DNA of 64,000 nucleotides from Streptomyces sp. NBC_01255 (GTDB taxonomy: Bacteria; Actinomycetota; Actinomycetes; Streptomycetales; Streptomycetaceae), in NCBI RefSeq assembly GCF_036226445.1, contig NZ_CP108474.1, positions 2,976,001 through 3,040,000 on the forward strand. Reading direction: 5' to 3'. A program made the translations under genes and the position numbers. Positions 40,660 through 49,210 of this stretch are shown one piece after another; position 1 is the first letter of the stretch; each line of letters starts with the position of its first letter. The notes beneath the pieces are model-generated. The model had not been told where the DNA came from. It did no database searches and was given only the letters and a program-made list of their open reading frames with translations.

Positions 40660-42399
40660 TCAGGTGCCCTGCGACGAACCGAGTGTCAATGTCTTGGTCA
40701 GCTCTTTGCCGTCGCGGGTGAGGGTGAGCCGCAGCTCGTCGCCGGGGCGGTGGGCGCGGATCTTCACGATCAATTCCTCGCCGTTGTGCACCCGCTGGCC
40801 GTCGACCTTGGTGATGACGTCGCCGGGCCGGAGCCCCGCCGCGGCGGCCGGGCCGCCCGGGGTGACCGAGGCGGCGCCGTCCTTGCCCTTCTCGCCGACG
40901 CGGGCGCCGTCGCCGTTGAACTGCATGTCGAGGCTCACACCGATGACGGGGTGGGTGGCCTTGCCGGTGTTGATGAGCTCCTCGGCGACCCGCTTGCCCT
41001 GGTTGATCGGTATGGCGAAGCCGAGGCCGATGGAGCCGGGCTGGCCGGCGCTGCCGCCGTCACCGTCACCGGAACCGCCGGCGGCGCGGATCGCGCTGTT
41101 GATGCCGATGACCCGGCCCTTGGAGTCGAGCAGCGGGCCGCCGGAGTTGCCGGGATTGATCGGGGCGTCGGTCTGGAGGGCGTCGACGTAGCTGATGTCG
41201 GTGCCGTCGCCCTTCTCGCCGCCGGCGGTGATCGGGCGCTCCTTGGCGCTGATGATCCCGGAGGTCACCGTGTTGGAGAGGTCGAAGGGCGCGCCGATGG
41301 CGACGACGGGGTCGCCGACGCGGACGTTGTCGGAGTTGCCGAGGGGCAGCGCCTTGAGGCCGGAGACGCCGGTGACCTGGACGACGGCGAGGTCGTAGCC
41401 GGTGTCCTTGCCGACGATCTTGGCGCGGGCGGTCTCGCCGCTGGAGAAGGTCACGGTGATGTCCCCGGAGGACTCGGCCGCGTCGACCACGTGATTGTTG
41501 GTGAGGATGTGGCCCTTGGTGTCCAGGACGAAGCCGGTGCCGGTGCCGGAGGAGCCGCCGCCACTGACGTGCAGGGTGACCACGCCGGGCAGCGCTCCGG
41601 CCGCGATGCCGGCCACGCTCTCGGGGGCGCGGTCGGTGTCCCCGCCGTCGGCCTGGGGCAGCTCGACGGTGCCGAGCCCGCCGTTCCGCTCGACGTAGGC
41701 GCCGATGCCGCCGCCGATGACGCCGGTGACGAGGGCGAAGATCAGCGCCCCGGCGAGCGCGAGGCCCTTCCGGGACTTCTTCGCGGGCGCCGGTGCGACC
41801 CCGACGCCGCCGAGGGGCCCGCCCCAGGGGTCGTACTGCATCCACGGGGCGGTCCCGCCCTGCCGCGGCGGTACGGGCGGCACGGGGGCCTGTGCCTGCG
41901 GCGGTACGGGGCTCTGAGGCGGTACGGGGGGCGCCGGGTGCTGCACGGGCGGTGCGGGCGCCCACGGGCCGGGCTCGCCGTACGGCGGCGTCCGGTACTC
42001 GTCGGGCGCGTGCAGGGGCTGGGGGGCGGGCTGCGCGGCCGCCGCCGGGGCCTGGGACGCGTCGGCCACGGGAGCCTCGGCGACGGGAGCCTCGGCCGCC
42101 GGCGCGTCGGACGGCTCGTCCTTCGTCAGCAGGACGGTGGGCGCGGGCACGGGCTCGGATGCGGTCTCCGGCTCCGGCCGGGGCGCGGTGGGGATCTCCG
42201 TGGTGTGGGCCTCGGCCGCGGCGTCGACCGAGACGTCGGCCGGCGCCTCGGCCTCGGTCCCGGCCGGCGGCTGGGGCGCGGGCAGGGGGAAATCACCGTC
42301 GCCGTCGTCACCGCCGCCGGTCGGAGACGGCGAGGGTATCCGCGCCGCCTCCGGTGCCGTCGAAGGCCGGCTCCACCAGTTCGGCTTCCCGTCGTCCAT
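40660..42399 (-). CDS. htrA: HtrA/DegQ-type S1C serine protease, membrane-anchored
   Basis: 579 residues from the ATG at 42397-42399 (GGGGAG just upstream). Residues 1-205 are cytosolic and Pro/Ala/Glu-rich, with several PPVPPQ-type repeats; one membrane helix follows at about 212-232. The extracellular trypsin-like domain has His in NNHVVD (about 303), Asp in DTGYDLAVV (about 335) and Ser in NPGNSGGPL (about 417). A PDZ domain (about 480-570) ends the protein. It degrades misfolded envelope proteins. It lies third in the sigE block, so its expression is probably controlled by the sigma factor as part of the envelope-stress response. Confidence 0.95.
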   Translation of the reverse strand: MDDGKPNWWSRPSTAPEAARIPSPSPTGGGDDGDGDFPLPAPQPPAGTEAEAPADVSVDAAAEAHTTEIPTAPRPEPETASEPVPAPTVLLTKDEPSDAPAAEAPVAEAPVADASQAPAAAAQPAPQPLHAPDEYRTPPYGEPGPWAPAPPVQHPAPPVPPQSPVPPQAQAPVPPVPPRQGGTAPWMQYDPWGGPLGGVGVAPAPAKKSRKGLALAGALIFALVTGVIGGGIGAYVERNGGLGTVELPQADGGDTDRAPESVAGIAAGALPGVVTLHVSGGGSSGTGTGFVLDTKGHILTNNHVVDAAESSGDITVTFSSGETARAKIVGKDTGYDLAVVQVTGVSGLKALPLGNSDNVRVGDPVVAIGAPFDLSNTVTSGIISAKERPITAGGEKGDGTDISYVDALQTDAPINPGNSGGPLLDSKGRVIGINSAIRAAGGSGDGDGGSAGQPGSIGLGFAIPINQGKRVAEELINTGKATHPVIGVSLDMQFNGDGARVGEKGKDGAASVTPGGPAAAAGLRPGDVITKVDGQRVHNGEELIVKIRAHRPGDELRLTLTRDGKELTKTLTLGSSQGT

Positions 42400-42474
42400 G
42401 CTCTCCCCGCAACCGCTGACCCGTCCGCGCCCGAGCTCGGGCGCCCCTGTCCCTGGATTCAACCAGGTCGCGGG

Positions 42475-43395
42475 TCAGCGGTGGGAGCCGAGCGGTGCGT
42501 TCGTCGGGCTCGCCGCCGGGCTGGGACCGGGGGCGAGGGCCAGTTCGAGGGCCGGACCCGTCGGTCGTATGAACGGCGAGAGCGCGAAGAACGACCGCAT
42601 GGCCTGGTTCTGGAGGCGTACGGCCACCAGCGGAGCCGTACCGGAGCGCACCGCATCCGGCGGAACCGCGCCCGAGGGAACGGTGCCGGCGGGGGGTCCG
42701 GTCCGGGCCGCGAGCGGGGTGAGGGGCTCTTCGGCGACGGACTGGGCGCCCGCACGCTCTCCGGAGCGCGTACCGCGTACGCCGCCGGTGCCCGGGGCGC
42801 CGCCCGAGGCCGTGGCGCGCAGCGGGGTGACCGCGCTGCCTGTGCCCTGCCCGCCGCGTCCGCTCGCACTCACCGAGGTCTCCACCGGCAGCGTGCCGCC
42901 GAGGGCGATCGCCGCGAAGGAGACCGCGCTGGCCGCCGCGAAGGCGAAGCGCCGGCCCCGCCCGGACGTGCCGGAGGCGCGGCCCCCGACCTCGTGGATC
43001 CGGAAGCCGGTCCCGGGGTGCGGGGAGCGCGGGGTGACGACCGCCGCGGTGGCGAAGCCGTCGGACTTCAGCGCCGCCGCGCCGAGCAGTTCTTCGAGGG
43101 GCCCTCGGGGCACTCCGGGCCCGCCGGAGCCGCCCGAAGGCTCACCTGGTCCCCCGGGGAGCCCCTGGAGCCGGGCGAGGAAGCCCTCCGAGGGGGGCGG
43201 GGGCGCCGCGGAGGCGAAGACGCTCTTCACCGTGCGCTGGGCGTCGGCCTCGGCCTTACAGCGCGCGCAGGTCGCGAGGTGCGCGAGCACCCGCTCCCGG
43301 GCGTCGTGGCCGAGCTCGCCGTCGACGAGCGCCGCGAGCCGGTCCCCGAGGTGGTGTTCCGCGGGGGTCGGCGACGAGGGACGTGTGCCGCTCAC
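42475..43395 (-). CDS. Zinc-binding anti-sigma factor (RseA-like) with membrane anchor
   Basis: 306 residues from a GTG that overlaps the sigma-factor stop by 4 bases. The N-terminal ZAS domain has the motif HLATCARC (H-x3-C-x2-C, about residues 37-45) that binds the ECF sigma factor. A single membrane helix ([17 protein letters not shown]) lies at about 147-167, and the rest is a long extracellular, Gly/Ser/Pro/Ala-rich, probably disordered domain. Overlap with sigE and the following htrA are the expected arrangement of an ECF/anti-sigma pair. Zinc or redox state may control release; the mycobacterial counterpart RseA is regulated by redox and proteolysis. Confidence 0.93.
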   Translation of the reverse strand: MSGTRPSSPTPAEHHLGDRLAALVDGELGHDARERVLAHLATCARCKAEADAQRTVKSVFASAAPPPPSEGFLARLQGLPGGPGEPSGGSGGPGVPRGPLEELLGAAALKSDGFATAAVVTPRSPHPGTGFRIHEVGGRASGTSGRGRRFAFAAASAVSFAAIALGGTLPVETSVSASGRGGQGTGSAVTPLRATASGGAPGTGGVRGTRSGERAGAQSVAEEPLTPLAARTGPPAGTVPSGAVPPDAVRSGTAPLVAVRLQNQAMRSFFALSPFIRPTGPALELALAPGPSPAASPTNAPLGSHR

Positions 43396-44150
43396 GCTGT
43401 CCCTGCCTCCCATCCGACGGAGGTGAGCGCGCGCTCCGCCCGGGCCTCGGGCGAGCGGTGCTTGAGCGCCTTGCGCAGGTGGGAGCGGCCGCGGTGGATC
43501 CGGCTGCGGACGGTGCCGAGCTTCACGCCGAGGGTCGCGGCGATCTCCTCGTACGACAGTCCTTCGATGTCGCAGAGGACGACCGCGGCGCGGAACTCGG
43601 GCGCGAGGGTGTCGAGGGCCTGCTGCACGTCGGCGTCGAAGTGGGTGTCGTTGAACACCTGCTGCGGCGACGGCTCGCGGCTGGGCAGCCGCTCGGCGGC
43701 GTCGTCGGCCAGCGCGTCGAAACGGATGCGCTGCTTGCGGCGGACCATGTCGAGGAAGAGATTGGTGGTGATGCGGTGCAGCCAGCCCTCGAAGGTGCCC
43801 GGCGTGTACGTCGACAGCGAGCGGAAGACGCGGACGAAGACCTCCTGGGTGAGGTCCTCGGCGTCGTGCTGGTTGCCGGTGAGGCGGTAGGCGAGGCGGT
43901 AGACCCGGCCACTGTGCGTGCTGACGATCTCCTCCCAGGTGGGCGGAGTCCACGCCTGCGATTCCGCATCCGATGCGAAGGTCGCGGTGGTGGGAGCGGA
44001 GTCGGTGGAGCGGATTCGGTCAGCGGTGTCGGTCACGGATTTCGGCTCACCCGCCGACCTGAGAAGACGCCGAAGCACTCCTCCCCGATCCACAGGCGCA
44101 GCCGCACCTCCCCTGTCGGCTCTGGTGGTGTCCAGCGGAGCCCCTACCAT
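43392..44150 (-). CDS. sigE: ECF RNA polymerase sigma factor, SigE-like
   Basis: 252 residues from the ATG at 44148-44150 (GCGAGG upstream). Region 2 reads [30 protein letters not shown], with [19 protein letters not shown] after it, and region 4 has [46 protein letters not shown] (here LAPEFR). The order sigE-antisigma-htrA-tatB and a divergent O-methyltransferase matches the mycobacterial sigE locus. Note that this is not the CseABC-controlled SigE of S. coelicolor (SCO3356), so the symbol is used only in the mycobacterial sense. It probably directs the envelope-stress regulon and its own operon. The first 60 residues are poorly conserved. Confidence 0.93.
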   Translation of the reverse strand: MVGAPLDTTRADRGGAAAPVDRGGVLRRLLRSAGEPKSVTDTADRIRSTDSAPTTATFASDAESQAWTPPTWEEIVSTHSGRVYRLAYRLTGNQHDAEDLTQEVFVRVFRSLSTYTPGTFEGWLHRITTNLFLDMVRRKQRIRFDALADDAAERLPSREPSPQQVFNDTHFDADVQQALDTLAPEFRAAVVLCDIEGLSYEEIAATLGVKLGTVRSRIHRGRSHLRKALKHRSPEARAERALTSVGWEAGTA

Positions 44151-44282
44151 AGCCACCTCGCCCGTTAGCTCCGGATAAGAATCTTTACGCGAATTTGGAA
44201 CCGGCTCGCCCGGCTGCCGCCGGCCGCGTCCTGACCTCCAGTGAACGTGCGGTCCCATCTGCGGGTTCCCGCTGACAGCGGA

Positions 44283-44288
44283 TACAGT
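44283..44288 (+). promoter_or_regulatory. -10 box of a probable leaderless O-methyltransferase transcript
   Basis: TACAGT is followed by five bases and a TTG (44294) that opens the methyltransferase frame. An AGGAG sits further inside, before an ATT codon at 44324, so two ways of starting compete. Confidence 0.4.
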
Positions 44289-44293
44289 CACCG

Positions 44294-44959
44294 TTGCGTC
44301 AACTACGGGGACAGGAGAGGGCCATTACCGCCAACCGGCAGACGAGCTGGTCGTTCGCCGACGCCTTTGTCGCCGAGGACGAAGCTCTGCGCTGGGCCCG
44401 GGACCGGGCCCGGGAGGCAGGGCTGCCCTCGGTGTCGCCCGGCACCGGTGGCGCACTGCGCCTGCTCGCGGCGACGGCGGACGCCAAGGCGGTGGCGGAG
44501 ATCGGTACCGGCACGGGCGTGTCGGGCATCTACCTGCTGCTCGGGATGCGGCCGGACGGCGTCCTGACGACGGTGGACCTCCAGCCGGAGCGCCAGCAGT
44601 TCGCGAAGACGGCGTTCCGCGCGGCGGGCTTCGCCGGCAATCGCGCCCGGTTCATCCCGGGCCGCGCCCTCGACGTCCTGCCGCGTCTCGCGGACGGCGG
44701 ATACGACCTCGTCTTCTGCGACGGCGACCGCCTGGAGTACCTGGACTACCTCGCTGAATCGTTGCGCCTGCTGCGACCTGGCGGTCTCGTCTGCTTCGAG
44801 GGAGTCTTCGCGGACGGCCGGACGGTCGACTCGGCGGCCCAGCCGGCGGAGGTCCTGCGGGTCCGCGAGCTGCTGCGCACGGTGCGGGAGAGCCAGGAAC
44901 TGCTGCCCTCGCTGCTGCCGGTGGGCGACGGCCTGCTCTGCGCCGTACGCCGGGGCTGA
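44294..44959 (+). CDS. SAM-dependent O-methyltransferase
   Basis: 221 residues from TTG. The SAM-binding core is clear: [20 protein letters not shown] (motif I), [18 protein letters not shown] (acidic residue of motif Post-I), [17 protein letters not shown] and [16 protein letters not shown]. It matches class-I cation-dependent O-methyltransferases (catechol/CCoAOMT type). It is divergent from sigE, as the homologue is in M. tuberculosis. The start is unsettled: the TTG follows a TACAGT box with no ribosome-binding site, whereas an AGGAG lies seven bases before an in-frame ATT at 44324, which would give 211 residues; there is no ATG or GTG between them. Substrate unknown. Confidence 0.9.
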   Translation: MRQLRGQERAITANRQTSWSFADAFVAEDEALRWARDRAREAGLPSVSPGTGGALRLLAATADAKAVAEIGTGTGVSGIYLLLGMRPDGVLTTVDLQPERQQFAKTAFRAAGFAGNRARFIPGRALDVLPRLADGGYDLVFCDGDRLEYLDYLAESLRLLRPGGLVCFEGVFADGRTVDSAAQPAEVLRVRELLRTVRESQELLPSLLPVGDGLLCAVRRG

Positions 44960-45155
44960 CCCGACCCTCGCGAGGCCCGGACCCTCCGCAGCCCCTCCCG
45001 GAGCCTCCCCGGCCCCTCACCGCTCCCCTGGAGCCTCCCCCGGACCCACGGAACTCTCCGGCCCCCTGGACTCCTCCCGAGGCCCCGGACACACCACTGC
45101 CCCGGCACGGTGGAAACCGTCCCGGGGCAGTGGCGAGGAATCGTGGAGGATCAGG

Positions 45156-45323
45156 TCAGCCGACGACCTTCTTCAGGGCGTCGCCCAGCGCCTCGGCCTC
45201 ACCCGGGGTCAGCTCGACGACAAGCCGACCGCCGCCTTCGAGCGGAACGCGCATGACGATGCCCCGCCCCTCCTTGGTCACCTCGAGCGGGCCGTCACCC
45301 GTCCGCGGCTTCATGGCCGCCAT
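45156..45323 (-). CDS. DUF3117 family small protein (55 aa)
   Basis: 55 residues from an ATG behind AAGGGGAACAAGC. It begins MAAMKPRTGDGPLEVTKEG, continues RGIVMRVPLEGGGRLVVELT and ends ALGDALKKVVG; the sequence is one of the most conserved among actinobacteria. A counterpart (Rv1211) lies beside tag in M. tuberculosis, and here tag is only 1.1 kb away, with an enoyl-CoA hydratase inserted between. No function is known. Its extended frame upstream to 45404 is rejected because the start with the good ribosome-binding site is internal and the extension is not conserved in memory. Confidence 0.93.
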   Translation of the reverse strand: MAAMKPRTGDGPLEVTKEGRGIVMRVPLEGGGRLVVELTPGEAEALGDALKKVVG

Positions 45324-45635
45324 GCTTGTTCCCCTTCCTGAAACCAGCTCATCGTCAGCCGGGCAGCTCTTCGATGCGGAGCACGCTTCACCGGCTTCGA
45401 ACACATTGCTTCCAGGTCATTATCCCGCATCGCAGGACCCGATGACCAACATCGATCTGCATCGCTTCCGCAACGCGCTCTCTCAAAACCACACATTTCG
45501 GCGATCGGGCTGCGATACTGCGCCGCTCTTGATCGTGTCGACGCCCTGATTTCTTTGACGCAGCTCACATGTGCGGTGCGGGTGATCTCCGCCATGCTGG
45601 GCAGGTCAACCGCGCAAAGAAGCGAAGGGAACCCC
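45324..45635. other. Divergent intergenic region between DUF3117 and enoyl-CoA hydratase genes
   Basis: No gene is supported in these 312 bases. TTGACG at 45556-45561 could be a -35 box for the hydratase gene, but the -10 is poor. On the minus strand, GATAAT with TTGGTC upstream could serve the DUF3117 gene with a longish spacer. Base composition is less GC-rich than in the genes, as in other promoter regions here. Confidence 0.5.
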
Positions 45636-46439
45636 ATGGCCGACACGGTGCTGTACGAGGTGAGCGACGGGCTCGCCACCATCACGCTCAACCGGCCGGA
45701 GGCCATGAACGCGATGAACGTGGCGGCGAAGGTCGCGCTCCGGGACGCAGCGGAAACGGCCGCAACGGACACCGCCGTACGGGCCGTCCTGCTCACGGCG
45801 GCCGGCGACCGGGCGTTCTGCGTCGGCCAGGACCTCAAGGAGCACGTGGGCCTGCTCATGGCGGACCAGGAGTCCGGCACACGCGAGACCATGAACACGG
45901 TCCGCGACCACTACAACCCGATCGTCCGGGCCCTCACCGGCATGCGGAAGCCGGTCGTGGCGGCCGTGAACGGCGTCGCGGCGGGCGCGGGCTTCGGCTT
46001 CGCGCTGGCGGCGGACTACCGGGTCGTCGCGGACACGGCCGCGTTCAACACGTCCTTCGCGGGCGTCGCGCTCACCTCCGACTCGGGCATGTCCTGGACG
46101 CTGCCCCGGCTGATCGGCGCGAGCCGGGCGTCGGACCTGCTGCTCTTCCCGCGCTCGATCACCGCCCAGGAGGCGTACGAGCTCGGCATCGCGAACCGCC
46201 TGGTCCCGGCCGCCGACCTGGCCGCCGAGGCCGCGAAGGTGGCCCGCAAGCTGGCGGAGGGCCCGACGGTGGCGTACGCGGCGCTGAAGGAGTCCCTGGC
46301 GTACGGCGCGGACCACTCGCTCGCCGAGGCCCTGGAGAAGGAGGACGAGCTGCAGTCCCTCGCGGGCGCCTCGGAGGACCACACCATCGCCGTTCGCGCC
46401 TTCATCGCCAAGGAGAAGCCGAAGTACCTGGGCCGCTAG
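45636..46439 (+). CDS. Enoyl-CoA hydratase/isomerase family protein (PaaG-like)
   Basis: 267 residues from an ATG behind GAAGGGA. The crotonase fold is clear: LATITLNRPEAMNAMNVAAKVALRDA, the FCVGQDLKEH oxyanion strand, PVVAAVNGVAAGAGFGFALAADYRV, and TLPRLIGASRASDLLLFPRSITAQEAYELGIANRLVP. No Glu pair typical of the main hydratase was found at both positions, and the QDL motif matches PaaG-type isomerases that convert ring-1,2-epoxyphenylacetyl-CoA or fatty acyl-CoA intermediates. Role in degradation of acyl-CoA is likely; the exact substrate is not. The gene stands between DUF3117 and tag. Confidence 0.9.
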   Translation: MADTVLYEVSDGLATITLNRPEAMNAMNVAAKVALRDAAETAATDTAVRAVLLTAAGDRAFCVGQDLKEHVGLLMADQESGTRETMNTVRDHYNPIVRALTGMRKPVVAAVNGVAAGAGFGFALAADYRVVADTAAFNTSFAGVALTSDSGMSWTLPRLIGASRASDLLLFPRSITAQEAYELGIANRLVPAADLAAEAAKVARKLAEGPTVAYAALKESLAYGADHSLAEALEKEDELQSLAGASEDHTIAVRAFIAKEKPKYLGR

Positions 46440-46459
46440 GGCCTGTCGGGCCCGGGGTC

Positions 46460-47047
46460 CTACCGACCGCCCCGGGCCACGCACCCCTCCACGTGGTCGT
46501 CGACCAGGCCGCACGCCTGCATCAGGGCGTAGGCGGTGGTGGGGCCGACGAAGCGGATGCCGCGCTTCTTGAGGGCCTTGGCGAGGGCCGTGGACTCGTC
46601 CGTGACCGCCGGGACGTCGGAGACCGAGCGCGGGGTGGGGCGGCCGGCCGGATCCGGGGCGTAGGACCAGATCAGGGCGTCGAGCTCGCCCGGGGACCAG
46701 GTGGCGAGCAGTTTGGCGTTGGCGAGGGTCGCGTCGACCTTGGCGCGGTTGCGGATGATGCCCTCGTCGGCGAGGAGCCGCTCCCGGTCGGTCTCGCCGA
46801 AGCCGGCGACGGAGGCGATGCGGAAGCCGTCGAAGGCGCGTCGGAAGCCCTCGCGGCGGCGCAGGATCGTGATCCAGGACAGGCCCGACTGGAAGGCCTC
46901 CAGGCAGAGCCGTTCGAAGAGCTCGTCGTCGCCGTGGACCGGGCGGCCCCACTCCTCGTCGTGGTAGGCCACGTAGTCCTCGGTCGACAGGCCCCAGGGG
47001 CAGCGCAGCCGCCCGTCGGGGCCCGGGACCGGCCCGCCCTCGGTCAT
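46460..47047 (-). CDS. tag: DNA-3-methyladenine glycosylase I
   Basis: 195 residues. CPWGLSTEDYVAYHDEEWGRPVHGDDELFERL, LSWITILRRREGFRRAFDGF and the C-terminal VDDHVEGC give the Tag-type fold with zinc ligands Cys, His and Cys. The enzyme cuts 3-methyladenine from alkylated DNA, leaving an abasic site for base-excision repair. Its start overlaps the stop of the DivIVA-like gene by four bases, so the two are cotranscribed. The same order (DivIVA-like, tag, DUF3117) is recalled in M. tuberculosis (Rv1209-Rv1211). Confidence 0.95.
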   Translation of the reverse strand: MTEGGPVPGPDGRLRCPWGLSTEDYVAYHDEEWGRPVHGDDELFERLCLEAFQSGLSWITILRRREGFRRAFDGFRIASVAGFGETDRERLLADEGIIRNRAKVDATLANAKLLATWSPGELDALIWSYAPDPAGRPTPRSVSDVPAVTDESTALAKALKKRGIRFVGPTTAYALMQACGLVDDHVEGCVARGGR

Positions 47048-47367
47048 GAGCGGTCGTCCTCTCCGTCACCGGCGGACGCGCCCGCGAGCGCCTCCTCCAG
47101 CTCGGCGATCCGGGAGTCCCGCTCGGCGAGTTCGGCGCCGAGGCGGACCAGGACGTCGTCCACGTCCGCCATCCGGTAGCCGCGGACGGCGACGGGGAGG
47201 CGGAGCGCCTCGACGTCGGCGCGGTCGACCGGGCGGGCCGCCGGGAGGGGGTCGACGAGCTGCTCGGGTGCCACCTCCGGCAGCACCTCGCTGTCGCCTC
47301 CGCCGACCACCGCCAGAGTCACCGCGGCCACGACCACGACCATCGTGATGAGCAGAAACCAGAACAC
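47044..47367 (-). CDS. Small membrane protein with DivIVA-like domain
   Basis: 107 residues from a GTG behind GAAGAGG, seven bases away. An N-terminal membrane helix (FWFLLITMVVVVAAVTLAVV) is followed by a Pro-rich linker and a DivIVA-type motif (ALRLPVAVRGYRMADVDDVLVRLGAELAERDSRIAELEEAL), which forms a coiled coil. Proteins with this short domain associate with cell-pole or septal scaffolds in actinobacteria, but direct function of this one is unknown. It is cotranscribed with tag (4-base overlap). A longer frame upstream is rejected because it lacks a ribosome-binding site and crosses the divergent folP promoter. Confidence 0.85.
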   Translation of the reverse strand: MFWFLLITMVVVVAAVTLAVVGGGDSEVLPEVAPEQLVDPLPAARPVDRADVEALRLPVAVRGYRMADVDDVLVRLGAELAERDSRIAELEEALAGASAGDGEDDRS

Positions 47368-47469
47368 CTGCGCGCCTCTTCCCAGAGTGGAATTCGTCCC
47401 GTGCCGATCGTGCCATGCGCCACTGACGGTTAGGGTCGCAGCGAACGGACGCGAGGGAGGACAAAAGGG

Positions 47470-48330
47470 ATGCTGCGCTTGGGACGGCGTGAATTCGGGC
47501 CGCACGAGCCGGTGATCATGGCGATCGTGAACCGGACCCCGGATTCTTTCTACGACCAGGGCGCCACCTTCCGGGACGAGCCGGCGCTCGCCCGCGTCGA
47601 GCAGGCCGTGGCCGAGGGCGCGGCCATCATCGACATCGGCGGGGTGAAGGCGGGCCCCGGCGAGGAGGTCACGGCCGAGGAGGAGGCCCGCCGGACGGTC
47701 GGTTTCGTCGCCGAGGTCCGCAGGCGCCACCCCGACGTGGTGATCAGCGTGGACACCTGGCGGGCGGACGTCGGCGCGGCGGTCTGCGAGGCCGGGGCGG
47801 ACGTCCTGAACGACGCGTGGGGCGGGGTCGACCCCGGGCTCGCGGAGGTGGCCGCGAAGTACGGCGCGGGGCTCGTCTGTACGCACGCGGGCGGCGCGGA
47901 GCCGCGGACGCGGCCGCACCGGGTCGAGTACGCGGACGTGATGGCCGACATCCTGCGGGTGACCGTGGGGCTCGCGGAGCGGGCGGTGGCCCTTGGGGTG
48001 CGGCGCGACGGGATCATGATCGACCCGGGTCACGACTTCGGGAAGAACACCCGGCACAGCCTGGAGGCGACGCGGCGGCTCGGCGAGATGGCGGAGACGG
48101 GCTGGCCGGTGCTGGTGTCTCTTTCCAACAAGGACTTCGTCGGCGAGACGCTCGACCGGCCGGTCAAGGAGCGGGTGCTCGGCACGCTGGCGACGACGGC
48201 CGTGTCGGCGTGGCTGGGGGCGCAGGTGTACCGGGTGCACGAGGTCGCCGAGACCCGCCAGGTGCTCGACATGGTGGCGTCGATCGCCGGGCACCGGGCG
48301 CCGGCCGTCGCTCGGCGCGGGCTGGCGTAG
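47470..48330 (+). CDS. folP: Dihydropteroate synthase family protein, FolP2-like
   Basis: 286 residues from an ATG with AAAAGGG upstream. It has the DHPS TIM-barrel motifs MAIVNRTPDSFYDQG and ISVDTWRADV, LNDAWGGVD, and DPGHDFGKNTRHSLE, and a C-terminal RVHEVAETRQVLDM. Classical DHPS carries GGESTRPG for substrate binding; here that loop reads GGVKAGPG, as I remember for mycobacterial FolP2, which lacks DHPS activity in vitro. It may act on a different pterin-like substrate or be regulatory; a second true folP elsewhere is expected. Neighbours are a DivIVA-like gene and, convergently, a LOG gene, as in M. tuberculosis. Confidence 0.9.
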   Translation: MLRLGRREFGPHEPVIMAIVNRTPDSFYDQGATFRDEPALARVEQAVAEGAAIIDIGGVKAGPGEEVTAEEEARRTVGFVAEVRRRHPDVVISVDTWRADVGAAVCEAGADVLNDAWGGVDPGLAEVAAKYGAGLVCTHAGGAEPRTRPHRVEYADVMADILRVTVGLAERAVALGVRRDGIMIDPGHDFGKNTRHSLEATRRLGEMAETGWPVLVSLSNKDFVGETLDRPVKERVLGTLATTAVSAWLGAQVYRVHEVAETRQVLDMVASIAGHRAPAVARRGLA

Positions 48331-48341
48331 GGCGGACGAAA

Positions 48342-48366
48342 GGGGGCGCCGGCACCCGGCGCCCCC
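48342..48366. terminator. Bidirectional terminator between folP-like and LOG genes
   Basis: GGGGGCGCCGG at 48342-48352 pairs with CCGGCGCCCCC at 48356-48366 around a CAC loop, between convergent stops. An 11-pair, all-GC stem. Confidence 0.85.
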
Positions 48367-48376
48367 GAGGGACGTC

Positions 48377-49126
48377 CTACTTGCCGGTCTCCTTCGTCAC
48401 CAGCGCCACCGCCTCCTCCACGTCGTCCGTGACGTGGAAGAGGAGCAGGTCGCGCTCCGACGCCTTGCCGCCCGCGACGACCGAGTCGCGCAGCCAGTCG
48501 ACGAGGCCCTTCCAGTACTCCGTGCCGAAGAGGACGATCGGGAAGCGGGTGACCTTGCGGGTCTGGACCAGGGTCAGCGCCTCGAACAGCTCGTCGAGGG
48601 TGCCGAGGCCGCCGGGCAGGACGACGAAGCCCTGCGCGTACTTCACGAACATCGTCTTGCGGACGAAGAAGTAGCGGAAGTTCACGCCGATGTCGACGTG
48701 CTGGTTCAGCCCCTGCTCGAAGGGAAGCTCGATCCCGAGGCCCACGGAGACGCCCTTGGCCTCCCTGGCTCCCTTGTTGGCCGCCTCCATGGCGCCCGGG
48801 CCGCCGCCCGTGATGACCGCGAAACCGGCCTCGACGAGCGCCCGGCCGATCCGTACGCCCGCCTCGTACTCGGGCGAGTCCGGCTTCGTGCGGGCCGAGC
48901 CGAAGACGCTGATCGCGCTCGGCAGTTCGGCGAGGGCTCCGAAGCCCTCGACGAACTCGGACTGGATGCGCATGACCCTCCAGGGGTCCGTGTGCACCCA
49001 CTCCGAGTCGCCCTCGGTGTCGAGCAGCCGCTGGTCCGTGGTGCCCGACTGGACCTGATCCCTGCGCCTCAGCACCGGCCCCAGACGCTGCTCCTCGGGC
49101 TTCGCCATTCCCTCGGGAATGCCCAT
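48377..49126 (-). CDS. LOG-family (TIGR00730) nucleotide phosphoribohydrolase-like protein
   Basis: 249 residues from the ATG at 49124-49126 behind GGAGGGAG. Motifs: AISVFGSARTKPDSPEYE, FAVITGGGPGAMEAANKGA, and the LOG signature VLPGGLGTLDELFE (PGGxGTxxE), with LVQTRKVTRFPIVLFG. LOG enzymes release cytokinin bases from riboside monophosphates in plants and actinobacteria, and many bacterial members act on other nucleotides. The N-terminal 60 residues (an extension with TEGDSEWVHTDPWRVMRIQSEF) place it in the longer bacterial subgroup. It is convergent with folP. Substrate is unknown. Confidence 0.93.
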   Translation of the reverse strand: MGIPEGMAKPEEQRLGPVLRRRDQVQSGTTDQRLLDTEGDSEWVHTDPWRVMRIQSEFVEGFGALAELPSAISVFGSARTKPDSPEYEAGVRIGRALVEAGFAVITGGGPGAMEAANKGAREAKGVSVGLGIELPFEQGLNQHVDIGVNFRYFFVRKTMFVKYAQGFVVLPGGLGTLDELFEALTLVQTRKVTRFPIVLFGTEYWKGLVDWLRDSVVAGGKASERDLLLFHVTDDVEEAVALVTKETGK

Positions 49127-49210
49127 GGCCTGCTCCCTCCGCCGATCCACTGATCTTCTGGTCCGGTCAGCGTAGGACGACAGAGGTGACGAAACGCGAA
49201 ATTACGGAAG

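Noticed and set aside
40750..43890. A 1046-codon plus-strand frame over htrA and the anti-sigma factor gene
   Set aside because: Antisense shadow of two genes with catalytic and zinc motifs on the other strand.
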